Source: Rhizobium esperanzae
GTDB taxonomy: Bacteria; Pseudomonadota; Alphaproteobacteria; Rhizobiales; Rhizobiaceae
DNA: 64,000 bases
Direction: 5' to 3'
Assembly (NCBI RefSeq): GCF_014197615.1
Contig: NZ_JACIFY010000001.1
Coordinates: forward strand, 372,001-436,000
Shown: in pieces, positions 1 through 8,076 of the stretch
How positions within the stretch are numbered: position 1 is the first letter of the stretch
Layout of the letters: the number at the start of each line of letters is the position of its first letter
Position numbers and translations under genes: made by a program
The notes under the pieces: model-generated
Database searches by the model: none
What the model was told of the DNA's origin: nothing
The model's input: the letters and a program-made list of their open reading frames with translations, nothing else

Positions 1-2
1 GC

Positions 3-65
3 GATGCCCATGAATCGTGGTTCCCTGACTTCATGGAAGGCCGCGGCGAACTGGCCGCGGAATAA
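3..65 (+). CDS. purL: PurL C-terminus (phosphoribosylformylglycinamidine synthase II), partial
   Basis: The first bases read in frame as a 20-residue tail, DAHESWFPDFMEGRGELAAE, ending in TAA. The AHE-WFP-FM pattern resembles the end of alphaproteobacterial PurL, the purine-synthesis enzyme that converts FGAR to FGAM. Only the last 21 codons are inside the window, so the assignment rests on this short motif and on the usual purL-bolA order in rhizobia. The gene lies 19 bases upstream of bolA and is probably cotranscribed with it. Confidence 0.6.
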   Translation, partial: DAHESWFPDFMEGRGELAAE

Positions 66-84
66 TGCGCAAGGAGTAACGATC

Positions 85-318
85 ATGGCCATGAACCCCG
101 GTGATATCGAAGACATGATCAAGGCGGGGATTCCCGGAGCCAAGGTGACGATCCGCGATCTGGCCGGCGACGGCGACCACTACGCCGCCGAAGTCGTCGC
201 CGAAGCCTTCCGCGGCAAGAGCCGCGTGCAGCAGCACCAGATGGTCTATGAAGCGCTGAAGGGCAATATGGGCGGTGTGCTGCATGCGCTGGCGCTGCAG
301 ACCTCAGCGCCGGAGTGA
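85..318 (+). CDS. bolA: BolA family protein
   Basis: A 77-residue BolA-fold protein. The family core is visible as FRGKSRVQQHQMVYEAL, including the conserved His used with a monothiol glutaredoxin to bind a [2Fe-2S] cluster. The open frame extends upstream to base 4, but those codons overlap the purL tail; ATG 85 has an AAGGAG ribosome-binding site at 71-76 and gives the normal family length. The known partner, a CGFS glutaredoxin, is also in this window (13115) but is separated from bolA by the catabolic cluster. The likely role is iron-sulfur or iron homeostasis in the cytosol. Confidence 0.9.
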   Translation: MAMNPGDIEDMIKAGIPGAKVTIRDLAGDGDHYAAEVVAEAFRGKSRVQQHQMVYEALKGNMGGVLHALALQTSAPE

Positions 319-348
319 CATGCCAGCTTCGGCCGGTTGAAGCTTTGA

Positions 349-401
349 AAATGAAACAGACCCGGGTGGAAGGATTCCTTCCTGCCGGGTCTGTTTCATT
401 T
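349..401 (+). terminator. Long perfect inverted repeat after bolA
   Basis: Bases 349-365 and 385-401 are perfect 17-base complementary arms around a 19-base loop. The 3' arm ends CTGTTTCATTT, so the transcript of the arm is U-rich, but there is no further T run. It fits an intrinsic terminator for purL-bolA, and also marks the left edge of the catabolic cluster, whose minus operon ends at 458. Confidence 0.65.
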
Positions 402-457
402 CAAAGCGGTGCCCCATGAGAATGTCGGACTCGTTGGGCGAGCTGGCGCGCAACCAT

Positions 458-1495
458 TTAGATCAGGCTGATACGCTGGCCCGCTGCGGCGGATCGCTTA
501 ACTGCGTCGATAACCTTCAAGGTTTCCAGTCCCTCACGTCCGCTGACCAGCGGTGCCTCCTCGCCTCTGACGACCCTGCAAAGCTGGCGTATCTGCAGGA
601 CCAGTGGATCCTCGTTCTCGATTTCGGCGCGATGACATTCGAACGGTTCCATCCAGCTCCTTTTGCCGGGATTGCTCCACATGTCGAGTGACGGCACTGA
701 CAGCGACCCGTGGGTGCCGCCGATCATGTAGCAGGCCTCCTCAGTTTTAGGGTAAGCGGGGTTTTCGCCGGTCGTCATCTCCCAGCTCCATGGGGCGACC
801 ACGGAATCCGAAACGGAAGCGGTGCCGAGAATTCCGTTCTTGAACTCGATGAGGATCACCGCGGTCTCCTCAACGGCGTTTCCGCGAACTGCGTTGGATT
901 CGATCGCCTGGACCGCCGTGATATTCCCGAACAAGTAGCGAAGGTTGTCGATGTCGTGGATCAGATTGAGGAAGACCGGTCCCGCGCCGCGTTCGCGGCG
1001 CCAGGGAGTGTCGAAGTATTCATCCGGCTTGAATAGCCAGAACATGGCATTCACGACCAATATTCGCCCGAGCTTTCCGCTCTCGATGATCTGTTTCGCT
1101 TTTTGCATCATCGGATTATGTCGGCGATGATGTCCGGTAAGCAGCGGAACGCCTTTGGCCTCGGCCATCCCAACGAGCCTCTCGCCAGCGGCAATATCGT
1201 CGACGATTGGCTTCTCGATCAATGCCGGGATGCCAGCCTCTACGGCCTCAAACCCATTTCTGACGTGGATCTGGTTAGGCGTCGCGATGATGACGCCGTC
1301 AGGGCGCGCTGCGGCGACCATTTCAGCGAAGGTGGAAAACCATTTGGCGCCAACCTCGCTGGCGATCGCCTCTCCAACCGGGCTCGGGTCGACGATAGCG
1401 ACAAGCTCCGCCATCGGTTCGTCCAGCACGTGTTTGATGTGGCGCTTCCCGATAAGCCCCGCGCCGAGGACCGCCAGTTTGACCGGAGGAGCCAT
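458..1495 (-). CDS. Gfo/Idh/MocA-family NAD(P)-dependent oxidoreductase
   Basis: A 345-residue dehydrogenase. The Rossmann motif GAGLIGKRH lies at about residues 11-19, followed by the ATPNQIH and IEKP motifs (about 95) in which the EKP lysine is the catalytic residue of the family. The NLIHDIDNLRYLFG segment matches the substrate-binding D/H region. Members oxidise or reduce cyclic polyols, sugars and related hydroxyacids. It is the last gene of the minus catabolic operon, three bases after the dehydroquinase stop. In this setting it may oxidise quinate, a related cyclitol acid or 3-dehydroshikimate; the substrate cannot be told from sequence. ATG 1495 follows an AAGGA site. Confidence 0.85.
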   Translation of the reverse strand: MAPPVKLAVLGAGLIGKRHIKHVLDEPMAELVAIVDPSPVGEAIASEVGAKWFSTFAEMVAAARPDGVIIATPNQIHVRNGFEAVEAGIPALIEKPIVDDIAAGERLVGMAEAKGVPLLTGHHRRHNPMMQKAKQIIESGKLGRILVVNAMFWLFKPDEYFDTPWRRERGAGPVFLNLIHDIDNLRYLFGNITAVQAIESNAVRGNAVEETAVILIEFKNGILGTASVSDSVVAPWSWEMTTGENPAYPKTEEACYMIGGTHGSLSVPSLDMWSNPGKRSWMEPFECHRAEIENEDPLVLQIRQLCRVVRGEEAPLVSGREGLETLKVIDAVKRSAAAGQRISLI

Positions 1496-1498
1496 TTG

Positions 1499-1948
1499 TC
1501 AGTCCTTCTTGGGTGCCGTGAGCATCGTCGCGACGCGGCGGATTCCGAGCGGATAGCCCTCCGTACCAAGACCGGTGATGATGCCGTCGGCGCGGTGGGA
1601 AACGAAGGAATGATGACGGAAGCTTTCGCGCTTATACATGTTGGAGATATGGATCTCGATGACGGGACCTTCAAACGTGTTCAAGGCATCGAGGATCGCA
1701 AGCGACGTGTGCGTGAATGCGGCCGGATTGATGACGATACCGGCTCCGTCTTCGCGCGCTTCGTGAATCCAGTCGATGATTTCATATTCACGGTTGCTCT
1801 GGTGGAAACGGATCTCGTGGCCGAGTTCTGAGGCCACTTTCCGGCAGTCTGCCTCGACATCGGCCAGCGTCTCGTGACCATAGATGTGAGGCTGACGCTT
1901 GCCGAGCAAATTGAGGTTTGGGCCATTCAGAACGTAGATTAGGCTCAT
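1499..1948 (-). CDS. aroQ: Type II 3-dehydroquinate dehydratase
   Basis: A 149-residue enzyme interconverting 3-dehydroquinate and 3-dehydroshikimate. Family motifs are complete: NGPNLNLLG at 8-16, the RQPHIYG loop with catalytic Arg and Tyr, NPAAFTHTS near 77, and EIHISN with the catalytic His. Length is normal for dodecameric type II dehydroquinases. Its place between a tautomerase and dehydrogenases in a transporter-linked, GntR-controlled operon suggests a catabolic isozyme for quinate use rather than the housekeeping aromatic amino acid enzyme. ATG 1948 has a clear AAGGAG site. Confidence 0.93.
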   Translation of the reverse strand: MSLIYVLNGPNLNLLGKRQPHIYGHETLADVEADCRKVASELGHEIRFHQSNREYEIIDWIHEAREDGAGIVINPAAFTHTSLAILDALNTFEGPVIEIHISNMYKRESFRHHSFVSHRADGIITGLGTEGYPLGIRRVATMLTAPKKD

Positions 1949-1979
1949 TGCGATTCTCCTTGTGAGGGCGTTGCCAAGC

Positions 1980-2348
1980 TTAGGCGAACGCTATTTCCTG
2001 GAATGCAAAATTCGGATCGGACTCGTAAAGATCGGCCCGCAGCCCCAGCCGGCCTGCTTGCAGCGCGGGGGCTGCGACAGCGCGCGCAGCTCCGAGGACC
2101 GCCTTCAACAACTCCCGCTTCGTTTCAGCCGGCCGGCCAGGCGCCATGCGCACGATGATCTGGATGAAGTGATTGTCCGGATGCTCGTCGCCGACGCAGG
2201 AGAAGGTCGCCTCCCTGGCGAAGGTCCGGACGGCAGTGGGCTTCACCAGGCCTCCGTCGCGCACCCGATGGTGGACGGCTCTGGTCAATTCATCGATCGC
2301 CACCCGTTCGGCAGCACCCCGGCTATAGTCGATAATGATGTGCGGCAA
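1980..2348 (-). CDS. CHMI-like tautomerase (5-carboxymethyl-2-hydroxymuconate isomerase family)
   Basis: A 122-residue protein beginning [11 protein letters not shown], so Pro-2 becomes the N-terminal catalytic proline of the tautomerase superfamily. Length and the segment [23 protein letters not shown] fit the HpaF/CHMI branch, which isomerises 2-hydroxymuconate-type dienols to 2-oxo forms. The start is TTG, supported by a GGGAGGA site seven bases upstream. The expected substrate is a ring-cleavage product made by the dioxygenase of the divergent operon, upstream of the hydratase and aldolase there. Confidence 0.75.
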   Translation of the reverse strand: MPHIIIDYSRGAAERVAIDELTRAVHHRVRDGGLVKPTAVRTFAREATFSCVGDEHPDNHFIQIIVRMAPGRPAETKRELLKAVLGAARAVAAPALQAGRLGLRADLYESDPNFAFQEIAFA

Positions 2349-2363
2349 GGCATGTCCTCCCGG

Positions 2364-3224
2364 TCAGGCTGTAGCTCGACACAATTCTTCGAAGTGGCGC
2401 GACATGCGTTCCGCATCCGGTTTTACACCCGTGAAAAGTTCAAAGGCCGCCGCGGCCTGGAACACGGTCATGCCGCCGCCCGGCAATGTCCTGCAACCCT
2501 TCTGCTCTGCCAGGGCCAGAAGTTCGGTCACGAGCGGCATGTAGACGATATCGGCGACCCAGTGACGTGGATGAAGCCATTCCGGGTCGATGGGAAGACC
2601 CGGATGACTTCGCATGCCGGTTGGGGTAGCGTGGATTAGCCCATCCGCAGAATCGAGCGCCGCGCCGACGTCCCTGATCGGCCGCGCGCAGGTTCTTGAA
2701 AAGCGCCGGTTGAGCTGATCGGCAAGGGCGGCGGCGCGATTTGTGTCCTGGTCGAAGATCGAGAGCATCTCGATACCGAGCTTGATGGCCGCGTGCGCGA
2801 CGGCGACCCCTGCGCCGCCTGCGCCGAGCAGGACGGCATGCGTTTTGGCAGCGTCGGGCATGCCCCGCTCGAAATTCTTATAGAAGCCATACCAGTCCGT
2901 ATTGTGCCCGATCCGCTTTCCGTCCCGAAGGACGACCGTGTTGACTGCTCCGAGCATCTCAGCATCCTCGGAGAGGCTTGTAAGATGGGCGATGACGGTC
3001 TGCTTGCACGGGTGCGTGATGTTGCTTCCCGCGAAGCCGCGGTCCTCAAGTTCGGCGAGTAGTCCGGGCAGCGCAGAAGCGGTGTGACCGCGTACGGCGA
3101 GGTCGACGAGTTCGTAATGGTAATCCAGCTCCAGGTGCCGCGCCTCGGTTTCATGCAATGCGGGCGACTTCGACATCTGGATGTCGGCGCCGATGAGACC
3201 CACCAGGAATATGTTGTTGTTCAT
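2364..3224 (-). CDS. Shikimate/quinate dehydrogenase, probably NAD-dependent
   Basis: A 286-residue AroE-fold protein. SKSPALHE (about residue 18) is the substrate-binding SxS motif, NITHPCK carries the catalytic Lys, then GAVNTV, NTDWYGF, and the nucleotide motif GAGGAGVAVAHA. After the second strand the sequence reads FDQDTNRAAAL: an Asp replaces the N-R-T/S motif that binds NADP phosphate in biosynthetic AroE, as in NAD-using catabolic quinate/shikimate dehydrogenases (QsuD type). The family C-terminal GMTVFQAA is present. ATG 3224 is used; the longer frame overlaps the ATPase gene. The likely reaction is quinate or shikimate to the 3-dehydro form. Confidence 0.85.
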   Translation of the reverse strand: MNNNIFLVGLIGADIQMSKSPALHETEARHLELDYHYELVDLAVRGHTASALPGLLAELEDRGFAGSNITHPCKQTVIAHLTSLSEDAEMLGAVNTVVLRDGKRIGHNTDWYGFYKNFERGMPDAAKTHAVLLGAGGAGVAVAHAAIKLGIEMLSIFDQDTNRAAALADQLNRRFSRTCARPIRDVGAALDSADGLIHATPTGMRSHPGLPIDPEWLHPRHWVADIVYMPLVTELLALAEQKGCRTLPGGGMTVFQAAAAFELFTGVKPDAERMSRHFEELCRATA

Positions 3225-3243
3225 CTCGATCAATCCAATCGGC

Positions 3244-4017
3244 TCAGTGATGTGCGAGGATCTCGCCGAGGAAAGCCTTGGTGCGCTCATGCTTCGGAGA
3301 CTTGAAAAAGATCTCGGGCTCGGCCTCCTCGATGATCTCGCCGGAAGCCATGAAGATGACCCTGTCTGCGACCTGGCGGGCGAAACCCATCTCATGCGTC
3401 ACGCAGATCATGGTCATGCCGTCGCGCGCGAGACCGATCATAGTGTCCAGCACTTCCTTGACCATTTCCGGATCGAGCGCCGATGTCGGCTCGTCGAACA
3501 GCATCGCCTTGGGTTCCATGCAGAGCGCCCGGGCAATGGCGACACGCTGCTGCTGCCCTCCGCTGAGCTGAGCGGGGTATTTCTCCGCCTGATCAAGAAT
3601 TCGAACCCGTTCCAGGTATTTTCTCGCCAGCCTCTCGGCGTCAGCCCGGCTGGTTCCGCGAACCCTCATGGGCGCAAGCGCGCAGTTCTGCAGAACGGTC
3701 ATGTGCGGGAACAAATTGAAGTTTTGGAACACCATCCCGACTTCACGCCGAATGGCATCAACCGCCTTGCTGGTGCCGTCGAGCAACTGCCCGTCGACGA
3801 CGATCCTGCCTTCCTGGATCAGCTCGAGAGCGTTGATGCAGCGGATCAAAGTCGACTTGCCGGAACCCGAAGGCCCGCAAAGGACGATCTTCTCACCTTT
3901 GCGAACCGACAGGCTGATGTTTTTCAGCGCATGGAAGGAGCCGTACCACTTCTCCACCTTATCAAGGGATATCAATGTAGACTGGTCGTTAGCGGAAGTG
4001 AGCACGGCGCCCTCCAT
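3244..4017 (-). CDS. Polar amino acid-type ABC transporter ATPase
   Basis: A 257-residue GlnQ/HisP-type ATPase. Walker A is GPSGSGKST, the Q loop follows in [10 protein letters not shown], the signature is [15 protein letters not shown], Walker B is [13 protein letters not shown] and the switch His is in VTHEMGFA. It energises the two permeases encoded just upstream (5543 and 6221) with the binding protein at 4849. The cargo is not shown by sequence; operon context suggests a hydroxylated ring acid or related nitrogen compound rather than a standard amino acid. Confidence 0.92.
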   Translation of the reverse strand: MEGAVLTSANDQSTLISLDKVEKWYGSFHALKNISLSVRKGEKIVLCGPSGSGKSTLIRCINALELIQEGRIVVDGQLLDGTSKAVDAIRREVGMVFQNFNLFPHMTVLQNCALAPMRVRGTSRADAERLARKYLERVRILDQAEKYPAQLSGGQQQRVAIARALCMEPKAMLFDEPTSALDPEMVKEVLDTMIGLARDGMTMICVTHEMGFARQVADRVIFMASGEIIEEAEPEIFFKSPKHERTKAFLGEILAHH

Positions 4018-4024
4018 ATATGCT

Positions 4025-4849
4025 TTACTTGACGGTGAACGGGATGTTGGGGATCGATTCCGGGAACGTCGGCAGATCGATCTTCATCCACTTCTTGGTG
4101 ATGGCTGCAAGTTCGCCATTCCCCTTGATCTTGTCGAGGAAGGCATTGGCGGCCTCGTTCCAGTCCTTCTCGCCCAGTCGCGTTCCGGCGCCATTGTAAG
4201 TCGTCAGGAAGTCGATCTTGCGCTCATAGGTGCCAGCGCTGGCAGCATCGAGCCGCTGTCCGTAGAACATGTTGCCTCCGACGGCCTTGACCTGTCCGGA
4301 GACCAGCGCCTGAATGGTTGCGGCGTCGTCGTCGAAGCGGCGGACGGTCGCCGTCGATCCGACGGCATCGGTAATGGCCTTGTCCTGCGAGCTGGATTTC
4401 GGCACGCCGATTTCCCAGCCGGCAACATCGGCGGGCGTTTTTGCGGTATCGGCCTTTGCCGCATAAAGCGAGATCGTGTTCGCCGCGTATGGCTTGCTGT
4501 ACTGGATCGACTTGGCACGCTCCTCCGTCATGGCCATGGTGGCGAACAGGATGTCGACCTTGCCGGTGGTCAGGGCCGGAATGCGGTTGGCGACGGCGAG
4601 CGGCTGGAACTCGACCTTCACTCCGAGCTCCTTGGCGAAGAGTGTCGCGATATCTGCGTCGAACCCGTCCTGCTTGCCGCTCGTGTTGACGAAGCCCCAT
4701 GGCGCGTTGTCGCCCTGAATGCCGACGACGATCGTGCCCTTGGCCTTGATCTCCTCGACGGTCGCGGCCGAAGCTGCAGCCGCGCCTAGCGTGGCGAAGG
4801 CGGCCGTAGCCAGGGCCATTCCAAGAAGTTGTCTGCGATTGCTATACAT
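4025..4849 (-). CDS. Periplasmic solute-binding protein, family 3
   Basis: A 274-residue periplasmic binding protein. The N-terminus has a basic start, a hydrophobic core and an ASAA cleavage region at about residue 29. The mature part begins [18 protein letters not shown] and contains [15 protein letters not shown] and [20 protein letters not shown], typical of SBP_bac_3. Ligand-binding acidic and Arg positions are in the usual places, but the ligand is unknown. It lies seven bases upstream of the ATPase gene and has a strong GAGGAG site, consistent with the high expression needed for a binding protein. Confidence 0.9.
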   Translation of the reverse strand: MYSNRRQLLGMALATAAFATLGAAAASAATVEEIKAKGTIVVGIQGDNAPWGFVNTSGKQDGFDADIATLFAKELGVKVEFQPLAVANRIPALTTGKVDILFATMAMTEERAKSIQYSKPYAANTISLYAAKADTAKTPADVAGWEIGVPKSSSQDKAITDAVGSTATVRRFDDDAATIQALVSGQVKAVGGNMFYGQRLDAASAGTYERKIDFLTTYNGAGTRLGEKDWNEAANAFLDKIKGNGELAAITKKWMKIDLPTFPESIPNIPFTVK

Positions 4850-4892
4850 TCCATTCTCCTCCTCTGTGGTCTTTGCTTCGGGCGAAGCAAGG

Positions 4893-5543
4893 TTAGCGGA
4901 CAGCTTTCGCCATCCGTTTTTCGAAGCCGCTCCCGATGTGGGAGAGAGGCCAACAAATGATGAAGTAGATTATTCCAACGATCCCGAAGACGAGCAGCGG
5001 GCGGTAGGTCTGGTTCGAAATGATCTGTCCGGCGCGGGTCAGCTCGATGAAGCCGACGATTGCGGCGAGCGATGTGCCCTTGATGAGCTGAACGAGAAAT
5101 CCGATGGTTGCAGGCATCGAAATCTTCAGCGCCTGCGGCAGGACAACGTCCTTCATTCGCGAGATGTAATGCAGCCCGAGTGCGTTCGCGGCTTCGGTCT
5201 GGCCCTTCGGAACGGCCTCGATCGACCCGCGCCAGATCTCGCCCAGGAAGGCACTTGCATGGAGGGTGAAGGCGATGGCCACAGCGATCCATGCATTGAC
5301 GTCGACGCCCAACAGCGCGACCCCGTAGTAGACGACGAAGAGCTGCATCAGGAGCGGCGTGCCCTGGAAGAGCGCGATGTAGCCCGACGATACGAAACGT
5401 GCGGAGCGGTTCTTCGACGTGCGCACCAGAGCGATCAGAACTCCAAATATGCCTCCGCCTACGAAGCCGATGATGGCCAGCAGCACAGTCCACTTCAGAC
5501 CCTGCATGAGGAAGAACAGCTCGTTTTCGCCGATGGGACCCAT
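4893..5543 (-). CDS. ABC transporter inner-membrane permease (HisM/GlnP type)
   Basis: A 216-residue permease with about five hydrophobic segments. The EAA loop reads EAANALGLHYISRMKDVVLPQAL, which docks on the ATPase. It is the second permease of the importer, nine bases after the 5553-6221 gene, and would form a heterodimer with it. Length and topology are normal for the polar amino acid transporter group. Confidence 0.9.
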   Translation of the reverse strand: MGPIGENELFFLMQGLKWTVLLAIIGFVGGGIFGVLIALVRTSKNRSARFVSSGYIALFQGTPLLMQLFVVYYGVALLGVDVNAWIAVAIAFTLHASAFLGEIWRGSIEAVPKGQTEAANALGLHYISRMKDVVLPQALKISMPATIGFLVQLIKGTSLAAIVGFIELTRAGQIISNQTYRPLLVFGIVGIIYFIICWPLSHIGSGFEKRMAKAVR

Positions 5544-5552
5544 GAACGCCTC

Positions 5553-6221
5553 CTATCTGGTCGGGTAGTTGAAGTAGTGACGGGAAATAAGGGCGAAGAT
5601 GCCCATCATCAGGCTCGAGATGACCAGGTAGATTGCGGTCACGCTGAAATAGACCTCGAAGCTTCGGAAAGTGTCGGATTCGATCCGCTGCGCTGCCGAG
5701 GTCAGTTCGTAGGCGGCGATCGAAGTGCAGACCGAAGTCGTCAAGGTCAGCATCACGAACTGGCTGGTCAGGGACGGATAGATCGCCCGCAGAGCCGGCT
5801 TCAGAACGATCAGCCGGAACACATCGGCCTTATGCAAGCCCAACGCAAAGCCTGCCTCGACCTGGCCCTTGCTTACGCTTTCCACTCCGCCTCGAATGAT
5901 CTCGATCGCATAGGCGCCGCCATTGATCCCCAGCGCGATGATGGCGGTAGCGGTGGGGCTCAGTCGGATTCCCATGAGCGGAAGGGCGAAGTAGATGAAG
6001 AATATCTGCACCAGGAACGGCGTGTTTCGAACAACCTCGACGAAGCTAATCACCGGAGCTCGAACGAGTTTGTTCTTGGATGTTCTTGCAGCGACGCCGA
6101 GAATACCGATCGCGAGCGCAAGGATCATTCCGGCGAACGCGAGACCGAGCGTCCCAAGCGAACCCCAAAACAATTCCGGGGCGCGGTCGAAGACCGCACC
6201 AAAATCGAACCTATAACCCAT
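5553..6221 (-). CDS. ABC transporter inner-membrane permease (HisQ/GltK type)
   Basis: A 222-residue permease with several membrane segments; the fragments FVEVVRNTPFLVQIFF and GQVEAGFALGLHKADVFRLI are the family's RNTP and EAA motifs. ATG 6221 follows a strong GGAGGAAG site. It pairs with the downstream permease and the ATPase. Together the four genes make a complete binding-protein-dependent importer inside the catabolic operon. Confidence 0.9.
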   Translation of the reverse strand: MGYRFDFGAVFDRAPELFWGSLGTLGLAFAGMILALAIGILGVAARTSKNKLVRAPVISFVEVVRNTPFLVQIFFIYFALPLMGIRLSPTATAIIALGINGGAYAIEIIRGGVESVSKGQVEAGFALGLHKADVFRLIVLKPALRAIYPSLTSQFVMLTLTTSVCTSIAAYELTSAAQRIESDTFRSFEVYFSVTAIYLVISSLMMGIFALISRHYFNYPTR

Positions 6222-6269
6222 ATGTTGACTTCCTCCCTCCGGCGCGGCTCACGCCTCGCCAGCGCCGGA

Positions 6270-7091
6270 TCAGCGATCCGGCCCGAATAATTCTTCGGCC
6301 CTGTCGTACAGATGTTTCAAATGCGTCTCGGGCGAGGCAGACCCCGTGAGTGGGACTTCCACCGAGATCGCCGCGGAGCTATCGACCGCTGCGACAAGTT
6401 CCTTCAACGGCAATTCGCCCTCTCCCGGTGCGAACCGCCCGCCTCTAGCTTCAGCGATCATCTCCCCTGGTGTCACCGGCGCCGGTCCGGCGACGTCGCA
6501 CAACTGAACGTGCTTTACCCAGCCGAGCTCGGTTCGGAGCGAGGCGAGCGTGCCGCCGTTCCTGAAGAAATGGACTCCGTCGACGAGGGCGCCGGCATTG
6601 CGGGCACCACTCGCCTTCACAAGGCCGACGCTGTCCTGGAAGGTTTTAATTACCCGCCAACCCATGTTCTCGATGTCGACAGCCAAGCCGTAACGGTCCG
6701 CGAGGCCGCAGAAATCCGAAAAGTTCGATACCAATCTGGCGTAATCAGGATCGTCTCCGCAGACACTGAGCCGGCGTGCTCCAATGTTCGCAGCCGCTGC
6801 GATGGTGACCTCCACCGACGACGCGTCGAACGAGGGATCGATGACGAAGAACTCGATATCGAAAACCTCGACACCTTCGCCGGCAAGCACGGATTTCAGC
6901 TCGCCTGCAGCCGAACCACCGACAGGCAGCTCGTAGTAAGGCGCACCGGGGAACGCCGGATGCAGCCTGAGCCCGATCCTGGAGAACCCTGCGCGGGCGG
7001 CGTTCTTCGCGAATTCCACGGGAGGCAGCAATATCGACGAGAAATGCGCAAGGCCAATCAGGGGCGCCGATTTCGATGCGGCGGCGGTCAT
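6270..7091 (-). CDS. TIM-barrel protein, sugar isomerase/3-dehydroshikimate dehydratase type
   Basis: A 273-residue AP-endonuclease-2-fold protein. Candidate metal ligands are Glu in VDIENMGW, Asp and His in LVDGVHFF, the HVQLCD segment and Glu in ISVEVPL. The same fold includes AsbF/QuiC-type 3-dehydroshikimate dehydratases, which make protocatechuate, as well as sugar epimerases. Beside a dehydroquinase and a QsuD-like dehydrogenase, the dehydratase role is attractive but not proven. Start codon: ATG 7091 overlaps the regulator stop (TGATG), so translation is probably coupled; a GTG lies one codon upstream at 7094. Confidence 0.75.
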   Translation of the reverse strand: MTAAASKSAPLIGLAHFSSILLPPVEFAKNAARAGFSRIGLRLHPAFPGAPYYELPVGGSAAGELKSVLAGEGVEVFDIEFFVIDPSFDASSVEVTIAAAANIGARRLSVCGDDPDYARLVSNFSDFCGLADRYGLAVDIENMGWRVIKTFQDSVGLVKASGARNAGALVDGVHFFRNGGTLASLRTELGWVKHVQLCDVAGPAPVTPGEMIAEARGGRFAPGEGELPLKELVAAVDSSAAISVEVPLTGSASPETHLKHLYDRAEELFGPDR

Positions 7092-7825
7092 CACTCGATC
7101 CCCTTCGTCGCGAGATGGTTGCGAAGATTGGTGCCGGTGCGATGAATGTGCTGGCGGAGCTTCTCGCAGGCATAGTCGACATCACGCGCGACCGCGCCCT
7201 GAGCAATCTCGCTGTGCTCCTGCCCGACGTTGCGATCCCCCGACGTACGGATCAGGAAGACGCGGCGATATCGGTCGTTGAGATTGAGCAGAAGACTGCA
7301 GAAGTGAAGTAGCAGAGGTTTGCCGCAGCCCGAAATCAGGGTGAGATGGAATTCGCGGTGAAGCGCTTCCCACTGCTCCAGCGTTTCGGGACGAGCGGCG
7401 TCGCGCTCCGTGCGGTTTAGGCGATGAAGCGCACGCATGATGTTGCCCTCCCATTCGACGTCGCCGAGACGCATGGATTCACGCAGCGCGAAAACCTCGA
7501 GTTCCTCGCGCAGGCTCGTGACCTCTTCGAGATTAGCCAGCGAGATCGGCGCGACGCGATAGCCTCTGTTATCCTGAAACTCGACCAGGCCGTCTGAAAT
7601 GAGCCGGGCCAAGCCCTCCCGCAACGGGCTCAGACTGACGTTGAACGTCTTCCGCGCCTTGTCGAGATTGATCTTGCTGCCTGCTTCCAGTTCACCGGAG
7701 ATGATCGCCTCCCGAAGGCGCGATGCGAGCTGACTGCCGATGGTGTTCTTGCCATCGTCGAGGAAGCCGGCTGATTGCCCGTCTTCAGTCAACGGCCCAA
7801 GAGAGCTGTCGTCGGCCGAGTCCAT
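7091..7825 (-). CDS. GntR-family regulator with FCD domain
   Basis: A 244-residue regulator. The N-terminal winged helix (about residues 28-95) contains LREAIISGELEAGSKI and SLSPLREGLARLISDGLVE, typical of FadR-subfamily GntR proteins; the C-terminal all-helical FCD domain has the metal-binding His and Asp residues (HREFH, HSEIAQG, RQHIHRTG). ATG 7825 has a GGGAGGAAAG site; the longer reading would use a TTG. It is the first gene of the minus operon and faces the dioxygenase operon, so it probably represses both and itself until a pathway metabolite binds. Confidence 0.92.
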   Translation of the reverse strand: MDSADDSSLGPLTEDGQSAGFLDDGKNTIGSQLASRLREAIISGELEAGSKINLDKARKTFNVSLSPLREGLARLISDGLVEFQDNRGYRVAPISLANLEEVTSLREELEVFALRESMRLGDVEWEGNIMRALHRLNRTERDAARPETLEQWEALHREFHLTLISGCGKPLLLHFCSLLLNLNDRYRRVFLIRTSGDRNVGQEHSEIAQGAVARDVDYACEKLRQHIHRTGTNLRNHLATKGIE

Positions 7826-7861
7826 CTTTCCTCCCAAGCAAATCGGCTAAGTTTCGATGAT

Positions 7862-7889
7862 CGATATAATAAACGATTATTTATGTCAA
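7862..7889 (-). promoter_or_regulatory. Promoter of the minus catabolic operon with embedded operator
   Basis: On the minus strand a perfect TTGACA lies at 7889-7884, with TATCGA (7866-7861) or TATATC (7868-7863) as -10 candidates at 17- or 15-base spacing. The spacer holds AATAATCGTTTATT (plus-strand 7868-7881), nearly the same as the element in the opposite promoter. The arrangement predicts GntR autoregulation and repression by blocking RNA polymerase. Confidence 0.6.
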
Positions 7890-8024
7890 CTCGGAACGCC
7901 AGAAAACCACTGAACCCCGGAGTTTTCGCCTGCAAAGATTATTTTTATTTATTTAAATCAGTGATTTATACTCAACACCAGGCATTCCCTCATCAGCTGC
8001 TAATCCAGAATGCGAAGTGACCGC

Positions 8025-8052
8025 TTGACAGATAATCGATTATTTTTGTATT
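8025..8052 (+). promoter_or_regulatory. Promoter of the dioxygenase operon with palindromic operator
   Basis: TTGACA at 8025-8030 is followed by a -10 candidate TGTATT at 8047-8052 (16-base spacer). The 12-base perfect palindrome ATAATCGATTAT (8032-8043) fills the spacer. The following segment CGATTATTTTTGT matches 12 of 13 bases at 7874-7886 in the opposite promoter. The predicted start site is just before the GGGAGGT site at 8064-8070. The likely binder is the adjacent GntR protein. Confidence 0.65.
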
Positions 8053-8076
8053 CGAACCTTATTGGGAGGTAGCCTT

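Noticed and set aside
1962..2639. Plus-strand frame of 225 codons across the tautomerase and dehydrogenase genes
   Set aside because: Both minus-strand genes have clear family motifs; this frame has none.
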